DNA of 64,000 nucleotides, taken from assembly GCF_009928425.1 (NCBI RefSeq), contig NZ_JAABNS010000001.1, forward strand, positions 3,720,001 through 3,784,000. The letters run 5' to 3'. The translations under genes were made by a program, and so were the position numbers. Source of the DNA: Pseudarthrobacter sp. ATCC 49987. GTDB lineage: Bacteria; Actinomycetota; Actinomycetes; Actinomycetales; Micrococcaceae. This document shows positions 1 through 9,193 of the stretch, in pieces; the first letter of the stretch is position 1; every line of letters begins with the position of its first letter. A model generated the notes under the pieces. That model ran no database searches and was not told the DNA's origin. It was given only the letters and a program-made list of their open reading frames with translations.

Positions 1-714
1 CCATGTCCGAGAGCAGGTCATACCCGGCGGTCTTCAGCAGTTCTGCGGGGGCCTCGTCGTGTGGGCGGGTCAGCCAGGTGTAGACCTGTGTGACGGGGGC
101 GGAGTCGAGTGAGGCGGCGAGCAGGTTCTGCCCTGCCGGGTCGAAGTAGGCATCGGGTTTGGTCCCGGGTTCCCGGGAGCCGTTGGCGAAGTGCTGGGCC
201 AGGTTCCCGGCCGTCGCTTCGTTCTTCACGTAGGAGAGCGGGTTCCACCACCAGGTGGGATCTTCTTCCGCGACGGCCTGCGGGTCAAAGACCCATACGG
301 CGCCGGCCTCTGCCCGGACCGGACGTGTCACGTCGACGATGTCGCGCTTGTTCGAGGTGGCGATCACCGCGCCGGGTGCGTCCAGTATTGCCGGGACGGC
401 GTAGGAGGTGGTCTTCATCGTGCGGGGACAGGCGATGAGGATCAGCATGTCCTCCCAGGCGGCCCACAGCGGGCGCTTCCCGGCCACGCTGCGGCCAAGC
501 CGCACCCCCGTGGAGTTCTCCACGCCGAGACGCACGGCCGTGGCCGTGGCCCCTTTGCTGCCCGGGTGATCGAGGTCTTTGCCGCGGCCCATGTAGACGG
601 CGACCTTATCCACCCGGGTGCGTTTGTGCGCGCTGCGGGAGCGGCTGCGCCGATGGCCAGCCAGATCCCCAGCCCGTCAGCCATCCCGGTGCCTTTGCGG
701 TTCGGAGCACTCAT
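1..714 (-). pseudogene. VirD4/TraG-like conjugative coupling ATPase, frameshifted, runs off the window start
   Basis: The minus strand begins with an ATG at 714 and reads MSAPNRKGTGMADGLGIWLA, after which the plausible reading frame changes at about 630-650. In the second frame the protein continues through KVAVYMGRGKDLDHPGSKGA, a Walker-A-like IACPRTMKTTSY, then TSNKRDIVD and WWWNPLSYV, and is still open at base 1. This pattern fits the type IV secretion coupling ATPases (VirD4/TraG/TraD) carried by actinobacterial plasmids and integrative elements, which feed DNA to a membrane channel. The start overlaps the stop of the preceding virB4-like remnant as ATGA, so the two were once translationally coupled. 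The second frame has no good upstream start before a stop, which supports a true frameshift; a GTG near 613 is the alternative. The family call comes from recognition only. Confidence 0.6.
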
Positions 715-1302
715 GCCGCACCCCCTTCGTGGAGTCCGACAGATGAACCCGCTTCCGACGGGGATTTTTTCCAGCGCTTGTTGGTGTCGTTCAGGGACGC
801 CTCGATGGAAGTGAGGCCGATCTGGACGGGATGCCCGGGCGGCCGCCGACCTTGATCAGGAATTTCCCGCGTCCGGGGGGTTGGACGTCGCCGCCGCGGT
901 AGTCCCAGGCGGGCGGGTCCTGCCAGAAGATGAGCTTCTGCTGTTCCTGACGCGAGAGAGCGGGATTGCGGCGGTCAGCAGCGGCATTTCGGAGGCGGGA
1001 AGCCCGCCGCAGATGACCATGCCGGAGCGTTCAAAAAAGCCACGGCCCTTCATCCGGTCCTCTTCTGCCGGGAGCGCGAGCAGGTCGGACATGGTGTGGG
1101 AAATCATGACCTGCCCGACGCCGACTGCGCGGTTGAGCCGGGTCAGGGCGTCCACCCGGTCCACCATGCCCTTCCCCGCGCGCAGTGCCCGCCAGAGCTC
1201 ATCAAGGACGACAAAGCAGTTTCGGCACGGTTCCAGACCGGCGTCCGCGAGGGCGCTGCGACCCATCGGCGGCGCCCCGCAGCACACCGGCGGCCCCTGA
1301 AT
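711..1302 (-). pseudogene. VirB4/TraC-like conjugation ATPase, C-terminal remnant with two frameshifts
   Basis: The frame entering at about 1300 reads FVVLDELWRALRAG, a Walker-B-like strand, then MISHTMSDLLALPAEED and GMVICGGLPASEMPLL, typical of the C-terminal half of VirB4-type ATPases that power conjugative secretion. At about 950 the sense moves to another frame (EQQKLIFWQDPPAWDYRGG). At about 828 it moves again (VQIGLTSIEASLNDTNKRW) and ends in a TGA that overlaps the ATG of the next conjugation gene. The N-terminal part of the family is absent: upstream sequence meets the stop codon of the biotin carboxylase gene at 1309-1311. This is therefore a 5'-truncated, decaying piece of a lost mobile element. 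Confidence 0.6.
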
Positions 1303-1308
1303 CAGCGC

Positions 1309-3069
1309 CTACCCGATCAGGGCGAGCACCGCTCCAGCAGTAACAACGCCGCCGGCTGCCGCGCGGACGCCGGTCACGGTGCCGTCGCGGTGGGCCGAGA
1401 CCTGGGTTTCCATCTTCATCGCCTCCAGCACGACGACGGGGTCCCCCGCCGAGACTGCGGCGCCCGGTTCGACGAGCCACTTCACCACGGTCCCGGCCAT
1501 GTCGGCGCGCAGCTCCCCGGGGTCGGCGGCGGCAGCCCCGCCGTCGGACGCCCCGTCCACTGACACTCCGGCGGGCAGCGGTCCGCCCGAGCGGGCCCAG
1601 CCGTCCAGCAGGTCAGCCGGCAGGCCAACAGCCATCCGGCGGCCGTCCACCTCAACGGTGATGGTGCGGCGTTCGCCGTCAGGCGCGATGGTGCTGTAGT
1701 CCGGGTCGGCGGAGATGGAGACGGTGTCCGCGAAGTCGGTTTCGATCCAGCGGGTGTGGATGCCCAGGCCGCCCTCGGAGGTGAAGTCCGGAGATTCGAG
1801 CACGGCGCGGTGGAACGGCAGCACGGTGGCGACGCCGGTGATGCTGATTTCGGCGAGGGCGCGGCGGGCGCGGCGCAGGGCCTGCTGGCGGTCCGCGCCG
1901 GTGACGATGAGTTTCGCCAGGAGCGAGTCGAACTGCGGCGGGACGAAGGAGCCGGGGCGGACGCCCGTGTCGAGCCGGATGCCCGGGCCGGTGGGGCCGT
2001 GGAACTCGTCGACGGTGCCGGGCGAGGGCAGGAAGCCGCGCCCCACGTCCTCGGCGTTGAGCCGGAATTCGAACGAGTGCCCGCGCGGTGCCGGGTCCTC
2101 GGTGATGCGCAGCGGCTCCCCGGCGGCGATGCGGAACTGCTCCTGCACGAGGTCGATCCCGGTGGTTTCCTCGGTGATGGGGTGCTCCACCTGCAGCCGG
2201 GTGTTCACCTCGAGGAACGCCACGGTGCCGTCCGCGGCAACCAGGAATTCCACCGTGCCGGCGCCGGAGTAGCCGGCTTCGCGGCAGACGGCCTTGGCGG
2301 CGTCGTAGATCTGGCGGGTCTGCTCGTCGCTGAGGAACGGCGCGGGGGCCTCCTCCACGAGCTTCTGGTGCCGGCGCTGGAGCGAGCAGTCGCGGGTTCC
2401 GACGACGACGACGTTGCCGTGGACGTCCGCGAGGACCTGTGCCTCGACGTGGCGGGGCCGGTCGAGGTAGCGCTCCACGAAGCATTCGCCGCGGCCGAAG
2501 GCGGCGACAGCCTCGCGGACAGCGGAGTCGAAGGCTTCCTCGACCTCGTCGAGGGCGCGGACCACCTTCATGCCGCGGCCGCCGCCGCCGAAGGCCGCCT
2601 TGATGGCCATCGGCAGACCGTGCAGTTCGGCGAAGGCGCGGGCCTCTGCGGCGGATTCCACCGGGCCGTCGCTGCCGGCGACCAGCGGTGCCCCGGCGCG
2701 GACGGCGGTCTCGCGGGCGGTGATCTTGTTGCCGAGCAGGCGGATGGCGTCCGGCGTCGGCCCGATCCAGATGAGGCCGGCGTCGAGGACAGCCTGCGCG
2801 AACTCCGCATTCTCGGACAGGAAGCCGTAGCCGGGGTGGAGGGCGTCGGCGCCGGATTCGGCCGCGGCGGCGAGGAGCTTGGGGATGTTCAGGTAGGTGT
2901 CCGCGGGCGAGTTGCCGCCCAGGGCGTAGGCCTCGTCCGCAGCGGAGACGTGCAGGGCGTCGGCGTCGATGTCCGCGTAGACGGCGACGGAGGCCAGCTG
3001 CGCGTCGTCGCAGGCCCGGGCGATCCGGACGGCGATTTCACCGCGGTTGGCGATCAGGACCTTGCGCAT
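1309..3069 (-). CDS. accC: Biotin carboxylase fused to biotin carboxyl carrier domain
   Basis: This 586-residue protein should carboxylate its own biotin using ATP and bicarbonate. It opens with the biotin-carboxylase N-domain ([15 protein letters not shown]), carries the ATP-grasp glycine loop [11 protein letters not shown] and the catalytic stretch [13 protein letters not shown], and ends in a lipoyl-type carrier domain with the biotinylation motif EAMKMETQ, biotinyl lysine at about residue 552. The length matches acyl-CoA carboxylase alpha subunits of actinobacteria. No carboxyltransferase subunit is nearby. The gene instead follows the fused 5-oxoprolinase gene, whose TGA overlaps this ATG (ATGA), so it belongs to that operon. 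Its role there is not evident from sequence; it could serve a carboxyltransferase encoded elsewhere. Confidence 0.88.
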   Translation of the reverse strand: MRKVLIANRGEIAVRIARACDDAQLASVAVYADIDADALHVSAADEAYALGGNSPADTYLNIPKLLAAAAESGADALHPGYGFLSENAEFAQAVLDAGLIWIGPTPDAIRLLGNKITARETAVRAGAPLVAGSDGPVESAAEARAFAELHGLPMAIKAAFGGGGRGMKVVRALDEVEEAFDSAVREAVAAFGRGECFVERYLDRPRHVEAQVLADVHGNVVVVGTRDCSLQRRHQKLVEEAPAPFLSDEQTRQIYDAAKAVCREAGYSGAGTVEFLVAADGTVAFLEVNTRLQVEHPITEETTGIDLVQEQFRIAAGEPLRITEDPAPRGHSFEFRLNAEDVGRGFLPSPGTVDEFHGPTGPGIRLDTGVRPGSFVPPQFDSLLAKLIVTGADRQQALRRARRALAEISITGVATVLPFHRAVLESPDFTSEGGLGIHTRWIETDFADTVSISADPDYSTIAPDGERRTITVEVDGRRMAVGLPADLLDGWARSGGPLPAGVSVDGASDGGAAAADPGELRADMAGTVVKWLVEPGAAVSAGDPVVVLEAMKMETQVSAHRDGTVTGVRAAAGGVVTAGAVLALIG

Positions 3070-4724
3070 CAGTTACTCACTTCTTCTTCGGGGGTGGTGT
3101 GTTCGGTGGTGCTGGCGTCCGCCCAGCGGAAGCGGATCCTGCCGCCGATCGGGATCTGGGCTGCGAGGTCCAGCTGGGAGTCGACCACCACGGCGATCAC
3201 CGGGTAGCCGCCGGTGATCGGGTGGTCGGCCAGGAAGAGCACGGGGAGCCCTTCCGGCGGGACCTGCAGGGCGCCGGCGACGGTGCCTTCGCTGGCGAGT
3301 TCGCCCTGGCGGGTGCGCTGCAGCGGGGTTCCCTGCAGGCGCATGCCGACGCGGTTGGACTGCGGTTTCACTTCCCAGTCCTGGCCGCAGAAGGACGACA
3401 GCGCTGCGGCGTCGAACCAGTCGGCGCGCGGGCCGGGAACGACGTCGAGCACGGTGACGCCGGTGCCCGGGAAGTCCGGCTGCAGTTCGGGGTGCCCGAC
3501 GACGCCGGATTCGGCCTCCCCGCCGGCGGCGAACAGTTGGCCGGCGGCCAGCGGAGCGGGGCCGATCCCGGACATGGTGTCGGTGGAGCGGCTGCCGAGC
3601 ACCGGGGCGGTGTCCACGCCGCCGCGGACGGCGAGGTAGCTGCGGAAACCGCTCTGCGGCGGGCCGATGGTCAGGGTTTCGCCGTCGAGCAGGGCGAAGG
3701 GGGTGGCGATCGGGACGGTGCGCCAGGCTGGCTCACGGTCATCCCCCGACGCCGACGCGATGGTCAGTTCCGAGGGGGCACCGGCGACGGCGAGGACCTG
3801 GTCCCCGACCGCCTGCACCGCGAGGCCTCCAGCGACCGTTTCGATGGCGGCGGCCGACGGCGCGTTCCCGACGAGGCGGTTGGCCCGGCGCAGCGACGCC
3901 CGGTCCAGCGCGCCGGCGGCGGAGACACCCAGGCCGGAGTGGCCGTAGCGGCCGAGGTCCTGGATCAGGCTTTGCAGGCCCGGTGTGACGACCCGCAGGC
4001 CGGACGTCACGTCGGGAGCCGCAACCCCGGCGGGGCGTTCCGGGGCCAGCGACACGGCGTCCCGGACCGCGCGGAACTGCACCCGGTGGCCGGGGGCGGC
4101 CAGGGCAGGCTGCTCCCGGTCCAGGTCCCACATCTTCGCGCCGGTGCGGCCGATCAGCTGCCAGCCGCCGGGCGAGCGGCGCGGGTACACGGCGGAGTAG
4201 TTGCCCGCCAGCGCCACCGATCCCGCGGGGACGGCCGTGCGCGGCGAGCTGCGCCGCGGCACCTCGAGGGCCTGGTTCTCCCCAACCATGTAGCCGAAGC
4301 CGGGGGCAAAGCCGGCGAAGGCAACGGTCCAGATCTGCCCGGTGTGGGCTGCGATGACGCCCGCGGTTCCGAGGCCGGTCAGCTCCCCCACTTCGGCGAG
4401 GTCCTCGCCGTCGTACACGGTGTCGATGACCACCAGCCCGCCGTCCCGCTGAACGGGCGCGGTGAGGTCGAGCCGGAGCAGCCGCGCGGCGATCCGCTTG
4501 GCCGAGACCGGGGAGTCCGCCGTGACCAGCACCGTCTCGGCCGCGGCGAGGACGTCCAGCTGGCCCGGCAGCGGGTTCTCCAGGAGCAGCGCCTGCAGTG
4601 CCAGCACGTCCTGGGTTCCGGTGAGTTCGGCGAGTACCGCGCGGGTTCCCACCGCCCGCACGGAACTCACTTTGTGAACTGCCGCTTTTTGTACTGCCAG
4701 GGTTTCCCCCGCTGTCTCAATCAT
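3069..4724 (-). CDS. pxpBC: Fused 5-oxoprolinase subunits PxpB-PxpC (KipI-KipA)
   Basis: The first ~215 residues are a KipI/PxpB domain (motif [12 protein letters not shown] near residue 165). The rest is a KipA/PxpC domain starting with a signature of the form GxSxxGAxDxxSxxxANRLVGN. With PxpA these subunits form the ATP-dependent prokaryotic 5-oxoprolinase that opens pyroglutamate to glutamate. Many bacteria encode PxpB and PxpC separately; here one 551-residue chain carries both. A GAAGG lies 6 nt before the ATG. The 3' end overlaps the biotin carboxylase start by 4 nt, and the transporter gene lies 46 nt upstream on the same strand. The older B. subtilis names KipI/KipA relate to sporulation-kinase control, which is not expected here. 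Confidence 0.88.
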   Translation of the reverse strand: MIETAGETLAVQKAAVHKVSSVRAVGTRAVLAELTGTQDVLALQALLLENPLPGQLDVLAAAETVLVTADSPVSAKRIAARLLRLDLTAPVQRDGGLVVIDTVYDGEDLAEVGELTGLGTAGVIAAHTGQIWTVAFAGFAPGFGYMVGENQALEVPRRSSPRTAVPAGSVALAGNYSAVYPRRSPGGWQLIGRTGAKMWDLDREQPALAAPGHRVQFRAVRDAVSLAPERPAGVAAPDVTSGLRVVTPGLQSLIQDLGRYGHSGLGVSAAGALDRASLRRANRLVGNAPSAAAIETVAGGLAVQAVGDQVLAVAGAPSELTIASASGDDREPAWRTVPIATPFALLDGETLTIGPPQSGFRSYLAVRGGVDTAPVLGSRSTDTMSGIGPAPLAAGQLFAAGGEAESGVVGHPELQPDFPGTGVTVLDVVPGPRADWFDAAALSSFCGQDWEVKPQSNRVGMRLQGTPLQRTRQGELASEGTVAGALQVPPEGLPVLFLADHPITGGYPVIAVVVDSQLDLAAQIPIGGRIRFRWADASTTEHTTPEEEVSN

Positions 4725-4770
4725 TAGGTGCCTTCATCGTTGCCGGTGCCTTGAACTGGATCCGCGCCGC

Positions 4771-6108
4771 TTAGGCGTGGGCTTCCTGCAGGAGGCGCTC
4801 TTCTTCCGCGGTCTGCGGGTTCCGGCCCAGGGCCAGCCCGACGACGGTGACGATCGAGGCGATCGCGAGGTAGCCGGCAATCAGGTACCAGTTCCCGGTC
4901 GCGGCGTAGAGCGCGGTGAAGATCAGCGGTGCGACGGCGCCGCCCACGACGCCGGCCAGGGTGTACGCCAGCGAGCTGCCGGCGTAGCGCAGCCGGGCCG
5001 GGAACTGCTCGGTGATGTAGGCGGCCTGCGGGCCGTACATGAAGGCGTGGAACGCCAGGCCGATCACGACGCCGACGGTGAGCATCACAACGGACTTGCC
5101 CTGGATCATCCAGAAGAACACCGGGATGTAGAGTGCGGTGCCGACGGCGGCGATGCCGTAGACCAGGCGGCGGTTGAAACGGTCCGTAAGGGCGCCGGCC
5201 GCGGGGATCAGAAACAGCTGGAAGGCGGAGCCGATCAGGATGGCAGCGAGCACGTTTCCGGTGGTCATGCCCAGCTGCTTGGTGGCGTAGACGGCCACGA
5301 AGACGGTGAAGAGGGCGTAGAGCACGTCGGGGCAGACCCGGGACAGGGCGGCGGCCACGAGGGCGCGTGGTTCCTTGGTGAAGACCTCCTTGATGGGGGC
5401 CTTGGGCTGCTCGCCGTGGGCCTGGATGGCCTTGAAGACGGGGGTTTCCTCGAGCTTGAGCCGGATCAGGAGGCCGAAGACCACCAGGAGGGCGGAGGCG
5501 AGGAAGGCGACGCGCCAGCCCCAGGAGAGGAAGGCTTCATTGCTGAGCGTGGCGGCCAGGAAGGCCAGGACACCGTTGGCCATCAGGTTGCCGGCCGGCG
5601 GGCCGATCTGCGCGGCCGAGGACCAGAAACCGCGCTTGTTGGCATCGCCGAATTCGCTGGAGAGCAGGACGGCACCGCCCCATTCGCCGCCGACGCCGAT
5701 GCCCTGGGCCAGGCGCAGCAGCACCAGGATGATGGGGGCCGCGACGCCGATGACCGAGTAGTCAGGCAGCGCACCGATCAGCACGGTGGCGGCGCCGATC
5801 AGCATCAGGGTGACCACTAGGACGTGTTTGCGCCCGATCTTGTCACCGAGACGGCCAAAGATCACACCGCCGATAGGGCGGGCCAGGTAGCCCACCGCGA
5901 AGGCGGAGAAGGAGAGCAGGAGGCCAACGAACTCGTCGTTGCCCGGGAAGAAGATCTTCGGGAACACCAGGGCCGAGGCCACGGAGTAGATCGCGAAGTC
6001 GTAGTACTCCAGCGAGGTGCCGGTGAGGCTCGCGACATAGGCCTTGAGGGCGCCGGGCGGCAGCTTCCTCTTGCTGGCGGCCGGGGTGGCCTGGTGCGGT
6101 GCGGTCAT
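4771..6108 (-). CDS. MFS transporter, metabolite:H+ symporter (MHS) type
   Basis: This is a 445-residue polytopic protein with about 12 hydrophobic segments. It carries the MHS/ProP-KgtP-type loop FGRLGDKIGRKHVLV between segments 2 and 3, and LRLAQGIGVGGEWGGA in segment 4. Such carriers import organic acids, proline or betaine with protons across the cytoplasmic membrane. Its position between pxpA and pxpBC on the same strand suggests import of 5-oxoproline or a related compound, which is an inference from context. A GGAGG lies 5 nt before the ATG, which supports the start. Confidence 0.85.
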   Translation of the reverse strand: MTAPHQATPAASKRKLPPGALKAYVASLTGTSLEYYDFAIYSVASALVFPKIFFPGNDEFVGLLLSFSAFAVGYLARPIGGVIFGRLGDKIGRKHVLVVTLMLIGAATVLIGALPDYSVIGVAAPIILVLLRLAQGIGVGGEWGGAVLLSSEFGDANKRGFWSSAAQIGPPAGNLMANGVLAFLAATLSNEAFLSWGWRVAFLASALLVVFGLLIRLKLEETPVFKAIQAHGEQPKAPIKEVFTKEPRALVAAALSRVCPDVLYALFTVFVAVYATKQLGMTTGNVLAAILIGSAFQLFLIPAAGALTDRFNRRLVYGIAAVGTALYIPVFFWMIQGKSVVMLTVGVVIGLAFHAFMYGPQAAYITEQFPARLRYAGSSLAYTLAGVVGGAVAPLIFTALYAATGNWYLIAGYLAIASIVTVVGLALGRNPQTAEEERLLQEAHA

Positions 6109-6208
6109 GATTTCCTCCAGGGTGCGGGGTGCTGCCTGTGCTGGGCGGGTGTGGTGAAGCGTCGCCGGCGGGATGGCGCAATGCCGGTGTCGCTGTGGTT
6201 TAGGCGGG

Positions 6209-6985
6209 TCAGACGAACGCGGCCGTGCTGATGCCGGCGGCGGTGAGGGCCTCGCGTACTGCGGCGGCCATGGTGACGGCTCCCGGGGAGTCGCCGTGCA
6301 CGCAGATGCTTTCCGCGCGGATCTTCAGGATGGAGCCGTCAATCGTGCGGACGGCGGAATCGGAGGCCATCCGGAGGACATGCTCCGTGACCTCGGCGTG
6401 GTCGTGCAGGACGGCTCCGGGCAGCGTGCGGGACACGAGGGTCCCGTCCGGGTTGTAGGCCCGGTCCGCGAAGGCTTCCGTCACGGCGCGGAGCCCGGCG
6501 GCCTCGGCCAGGCGGAGCACTTCCGAGCCCGGCAGGCCCAGGATGGGCAGGTTCGGGTCGACGGACTTTACGGCGTCGACGACGGCTTTCGCCTGCGCGG
6601 TGTGCGCGACGATCGCGTTGTAGAGGCCGCCGTGCGGCTTGACGTAAGTGACCTTGCCGCCCTCTGCGGCAGCCAGGGCCTGCAGCGCACCGATCTGGTA
6701 GACGACGTCGTCCGCCAGTTCGATCGGGTCGATGTCCAGGAAGCGGCGGCCGAATCCGGCGAGGTCGCGGTAGCCGACATGGGCGCCGATCACGACGCCG
6801 GCTGCAACCGCCTCGCGGCAGGTCTTCCGGATCACGCTGGGGTCGCCGGCGTGGAATCCGCAGGCCACGTTCGCACTGGAAACCGAGCGGAACATCGCCG
6901 TATCGTCTCCCAGGTTCCAGCGTCCGTAGGACTCGCCGACGTCGCTGTTCAGGTCGATGGTTGCCATTTGTGATTCTCGTCTCAT
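6209..6985 (-). CDS. pxpA: 5-oxoprolinase subunit PxpA (LamB/YcsF family)
   Basis: The protein carries the LamB/YcsF opening [14 protein letters not shown], the [12 protein letters not shown] motif and VKPHGGLYN, all typical of PxpA, which works with PxpB/PxpC in ATP-dependent cleavage of 5-oxoproline to glutamate in the cytoplasm. Three in-frame starts are possible. The ATG at 6985 has GAGGGGG at 6-nt spacing and is preferred, giving about 258 residues; a GTG at 7000 lies at that ribosome site; the ATG at 6967 matches the usual family N-terminus but lacks a site. It is first in the operon and divergent from the GntR gene, which probably controls it. Confidence 0.9.
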   Translation of the reverse strand: MRRESQMATIDLNSDVGESYGRWNLGDDTAMFRSVSSANVACGFHAGDPSVIRKTCREAVAAGVVIGAHVGYRDLAGFGRRFLDIDPIELADDVVYQIGALQALAAAEGGKVTYVKPHGGLYNAIVAHTAQAKAVVDAVKSVDPNLPILGLPGSEVLRLAEAAGLRAVTEAFADRAYNPDGTLVSRTLPGAVLHDHAEVTEHVLRMASDSAVRTIDGSILKIRAESICVHGDSPGAVTMAAAVREALTAAGISTAAFV

Positions 6986-7022
6986 TGATAGCCCCCTCAC
7001 TAGGATGCACTAAATCTACGGA

Positions 7023-7062
7023 TTGTTCAACAATTCTTCGATTCCACGATGTGACGATCGTG
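7023..7062. promoter_or_regulatory. Two inverted repeats between pxpA and the GntR gene, probable operators
   Basis: TTGTTCAACAA (7023-7033) is a perfect 11-nt palindrome with one central base. CACGAT-6 nt-ATCGTG (7045-7062) is a perfect 6-bp inverted repeat ending 13 nt before the GntR start codon. They lie in the 90-nt divergent promoter region, where FCD-type GntR regulators usually bind their own and their neighbour's promoter. Binding is inferred. Confidence 0.45.
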
Positions 7063-7075
7063 TAAATTCTGACGT

Positions 7076-7786
7076 ATGACGAGCTCCGAAGCAGGATTCC
7101 GTGGCATTTCCGACTCAACCGGTGCGACGCTGGCCGCGGCGGCGCGGCTGCGGGTAGCCATCCCGTCGGTCGCGGACCGGGTCGCCGCCGAACTGCGGCT
7201 GCAGCTGGCGGAGGGGCTCTTGCTGCCGGGCGCGCGGCTGACCGAATCGACCATTTCCGAGGAGCTGGGCGTCTCGCGCAACACTGTCCGTGAAGCCTTT
7301 GCCGAACTCGCAGCCGAGCGGCTGGTGGTACGGCAGCCTAACCGGGGAGTGTTCGTCGCGAGCCTGGGGCCGGGCGACATCCACGACGTCTACACCGTGC
7401 GCCGCTTCCTCGAAGTGAGCGCCATCCGGGGCGGCGGAAGCCCCGAGCGGGTGGCGGCGGTCCGCGCCGCCATCGAGGAAGGCCGGGCCGCGGCGGCAGC
7501 GGATGACGAGGAAGCCCTGGGCAATGCCAACCAGCATTTCCACGGGGCCATCGCGGCGCTGGCCGAAAGCCCGCGCCTCAACACGATCATGGCCCAGGTC
7601 CTGGCCGAGATGCGGCTCTTTTTCCACAAGGCCACCCTGGACGCGCACTTCTACCGCAGCTACCTCGACGACAACGAGGAAATCTGCAAGGCCCTGGAAG
7701 CCGGCGAACTGGACCGTGCCGGCGACCTGCTGCTGGCCTATCTGGACCGTTCGGAAGAGAAGCAGAGCGCCGTCCACGGGGACTGA
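7076..7786 (+). CDS. GntR-family transcriptional regulator (FCD/FadR subfamily)
   Basis: This 236-residue protein has an N-terminal winged helix (residues ~30-95, with LTESTISEELGVSRNTVREA and a wing ending NRGVFVASL) followed by an all-helical FCD ligand domain (residues ~100-225) with the metal-site pattern around NQHFHGAI and the C-terminal helix. It is transcribed divergently from the 5-oxoprolinase/transporter operon across 90 nt that hold two inverted repeats. The likely role is ligand-responsive repression of that operon, with pyroglutamate or a related acid as effector; the effector is a guess from context. About 28 residues precede the DNA-binding domain. Confidence 0.85.
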   Translation: MTSSEAGFRGISDSTGATLAAAARLRVAIPSVADRVAAELRLQLAEGLLLPGARLTESTISEELGVSRNTVREAFAELAAERLVVRQPNRGVFVASLGPGDIHDVYTVRRFLEVSAIRGGGSPERVAAVRAAIEEGRAAAAADDEEALGNANQHFHGAIAALAESPRLNTIMAQVLAEMRLFFHKATLDAHFYRSYLDDNEEICKALEAGELDRAGDLLLAYLDRSEEKQSAVHGD

Positions 7787-7954
7787 GCGACGCTGCCGCA
7801 CCGCGGGCAGGCACACCCGCGACGCGCCTTCTGGCCTGCGCGGCGGCAAATTCCCGACGCTACCCGAATTCCGGCGTCGACAGCGTTTCCGCGCGTCGGG
7901 GAGAACTCCCCGCGTCGTGGTGCCGCGCCGGGCAGCAGGCCAGCCCGGCGCGGG

Positions 7955-8587
7955 TCAGTCGAGGGACCCGTGCGTTGGCCGGAACTCCCCCGGCCAGTCG
8001 GCCGCCCGGATCCGTTTGAGCTCGCTGACCGGACCCATGGCACCCCATTCATCAAGGCCCAGCCGCGAGAGCGGGTCCAGTTTGCTGATCCTGGGATGCG
8101 ATCCCTGAAGAACTTCTGAGGCGACCACGGCATGCGTGACTTCGCCGAAGACCAGGAAACAGTCGCCGATCTCCAGCGTGCTGTGGAGCTTGCACTCCAG
8201 CGCCACGGGCGATTCCGCAACCCGGGGAACCTGCACCGTGCGTCCGGCTTCACGCGTCAGGCCAGCGGCGTCGAACTCGCTCACCTCCGGCGGGAAATTC
8301 GTGCCGGTGGCGTTGACCTCGGCCATGAGGTCAGCCGGAGCCAAATTCACAATGAACTCGCCCGTTGCGACGATGTTGCGCAGCGAATCCTTCTCACCCA
8401 CCGACGTGAACTGAATGATCGGCGGATTCACCGAGGCGACCGTGAAGAAGGAATGCGGGGCGAGGTTGTCCATGCCGTCGGCGGACGTACTCGAAACCCA
8501 CGCGATGGGCCGGGGAACGATGACCGCCGTCAGCAGCCGATAGAAGTCCCCGGATGGCAGTTCGTCAGGGCTGAAGTCCGTTCGCAT
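7955..8587 (-). CDS. Flavin reductase-like FMN-binding split-barrel protein
   Basis: The 210-residue protein fits the flavin reductase (FMN-binding split barrel) family: LLTAVIVPRPIAWVSS near residue 20, NLAPHSFFTVASVNPP, and the GEFIVNLAP strand. Family members bind FMN and either reduce flavins for partner monooxygenases or act as stand-alone NAD(P)H oxidoreductases; no oxygenase partner is visible nearby. It stands alone on the minus strand, separated by 168 nt from the GntR gene it faces tail to tail. The substrate cannot be named from sequence. Confidence 0.82.
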   Translation of the reverse strand: MRTDFSPDELPSGDFYRLLTAVIVPRPIAWVSSTSADGMDNLAPHSFFTVASVNPPIIQFTSVGEKDSLRNIVATGEFIVNLAPADLMAEVNATGTNFPPEVSEFDAAGLTREAGRTVQVPRVAESPVALECKLHSTLEIGDCFLVFGEVTHAVVASEVLQGSHPRISKLDPLSRLGLDEWGAMGPVSELKRIRAADWPGEFRPTHGSLD

Positions 8588-8826
8588 GGCTCCACCTTAC
8601 GACCGGGCCGCCGAACCTGGTGCCGGCGGGTCCGCAACGGGAGCTGCTCGAGTTCACGGTACAGGGCGGCGAATTCCGTCAGCGTGGTCATCAGTATTTC
8701 CTGAGGTCCGGGGCCAGCTCCAGCTGCGACTCCTCCCCCAGCCGGGGCCCGGGCTTCAGCCGGTCAAACAGCCGGCAGAACTGCCGCAGCCAGCTTCCGC
8801 TCAGGGGACCTTGTTAGGGTGAACGA

Positions 8827-9162
8827 ATGAAACTTCGCCTCGCCGCCCTGTCCGCTGCCACCCTGATGATCGCGCTGACGGGCTGCGGGCAGGTGCAGGA
8901 CGCCGCGAACAAGGCCGTCAGCGACGGCGCCTCCCAGGTGGCCACGGCCGCCGGCAGTGAAGTGAAGAAGCAGGCCTGCAGCCTCGTGGAGGACGGCCTG
9001 GTCAGCGTCAAGGACAAGGAAGTGCTCGGCGGCCTTGTCGCCGGCGCAGAGACCGCGGGGGTTCCCGCCGAGATCACCACCCCGCTGCGCCAGATCGCCG
9101 ACTCCGGCGACCAGGCTCCGGCCGAATCGGTCAAGGCCCTCCAGGACGCCTGCGCCAAGTAA
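8827..9162 (+). CDS. Small putative lipoprotein
   Basis: A 111-residue protein with a short lipoprotein signal peptide: basic KLR, a hydrophobic core, and the lipobox LTGC with the acylated cysteine at residue 20. The mature part is alanine-rich and predicted helical, with two further cysteines (in KKQACSLV and QDACAK) that could form a disulfide outside the membrane. I do not recognise a family. It is monocistronic, between two minus-strand genes. The ATG follows a short AGGG-containing stretch. Confidence 0.7.
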   Translation: MKLRLAALSAATLMIALTGCGQVQDAANKAVSDGASQVATAAGSEVKKQACSLVEDGLVSVKDKEVLGGLVAGAETAGVPAEITTPLRQIADSGDQAPAESVKALQDACAK

Positions 9163-9193
9163 ACCCGGCGCACAACCAGCGGCGGGGCCGCTC

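Noticed and set aside
3099..4727. Plus-strand open frame opposite pxpBC (542 codons)
   Set aside because: Antisense shadow; Gly/Arg/Ala-rich with no motif.
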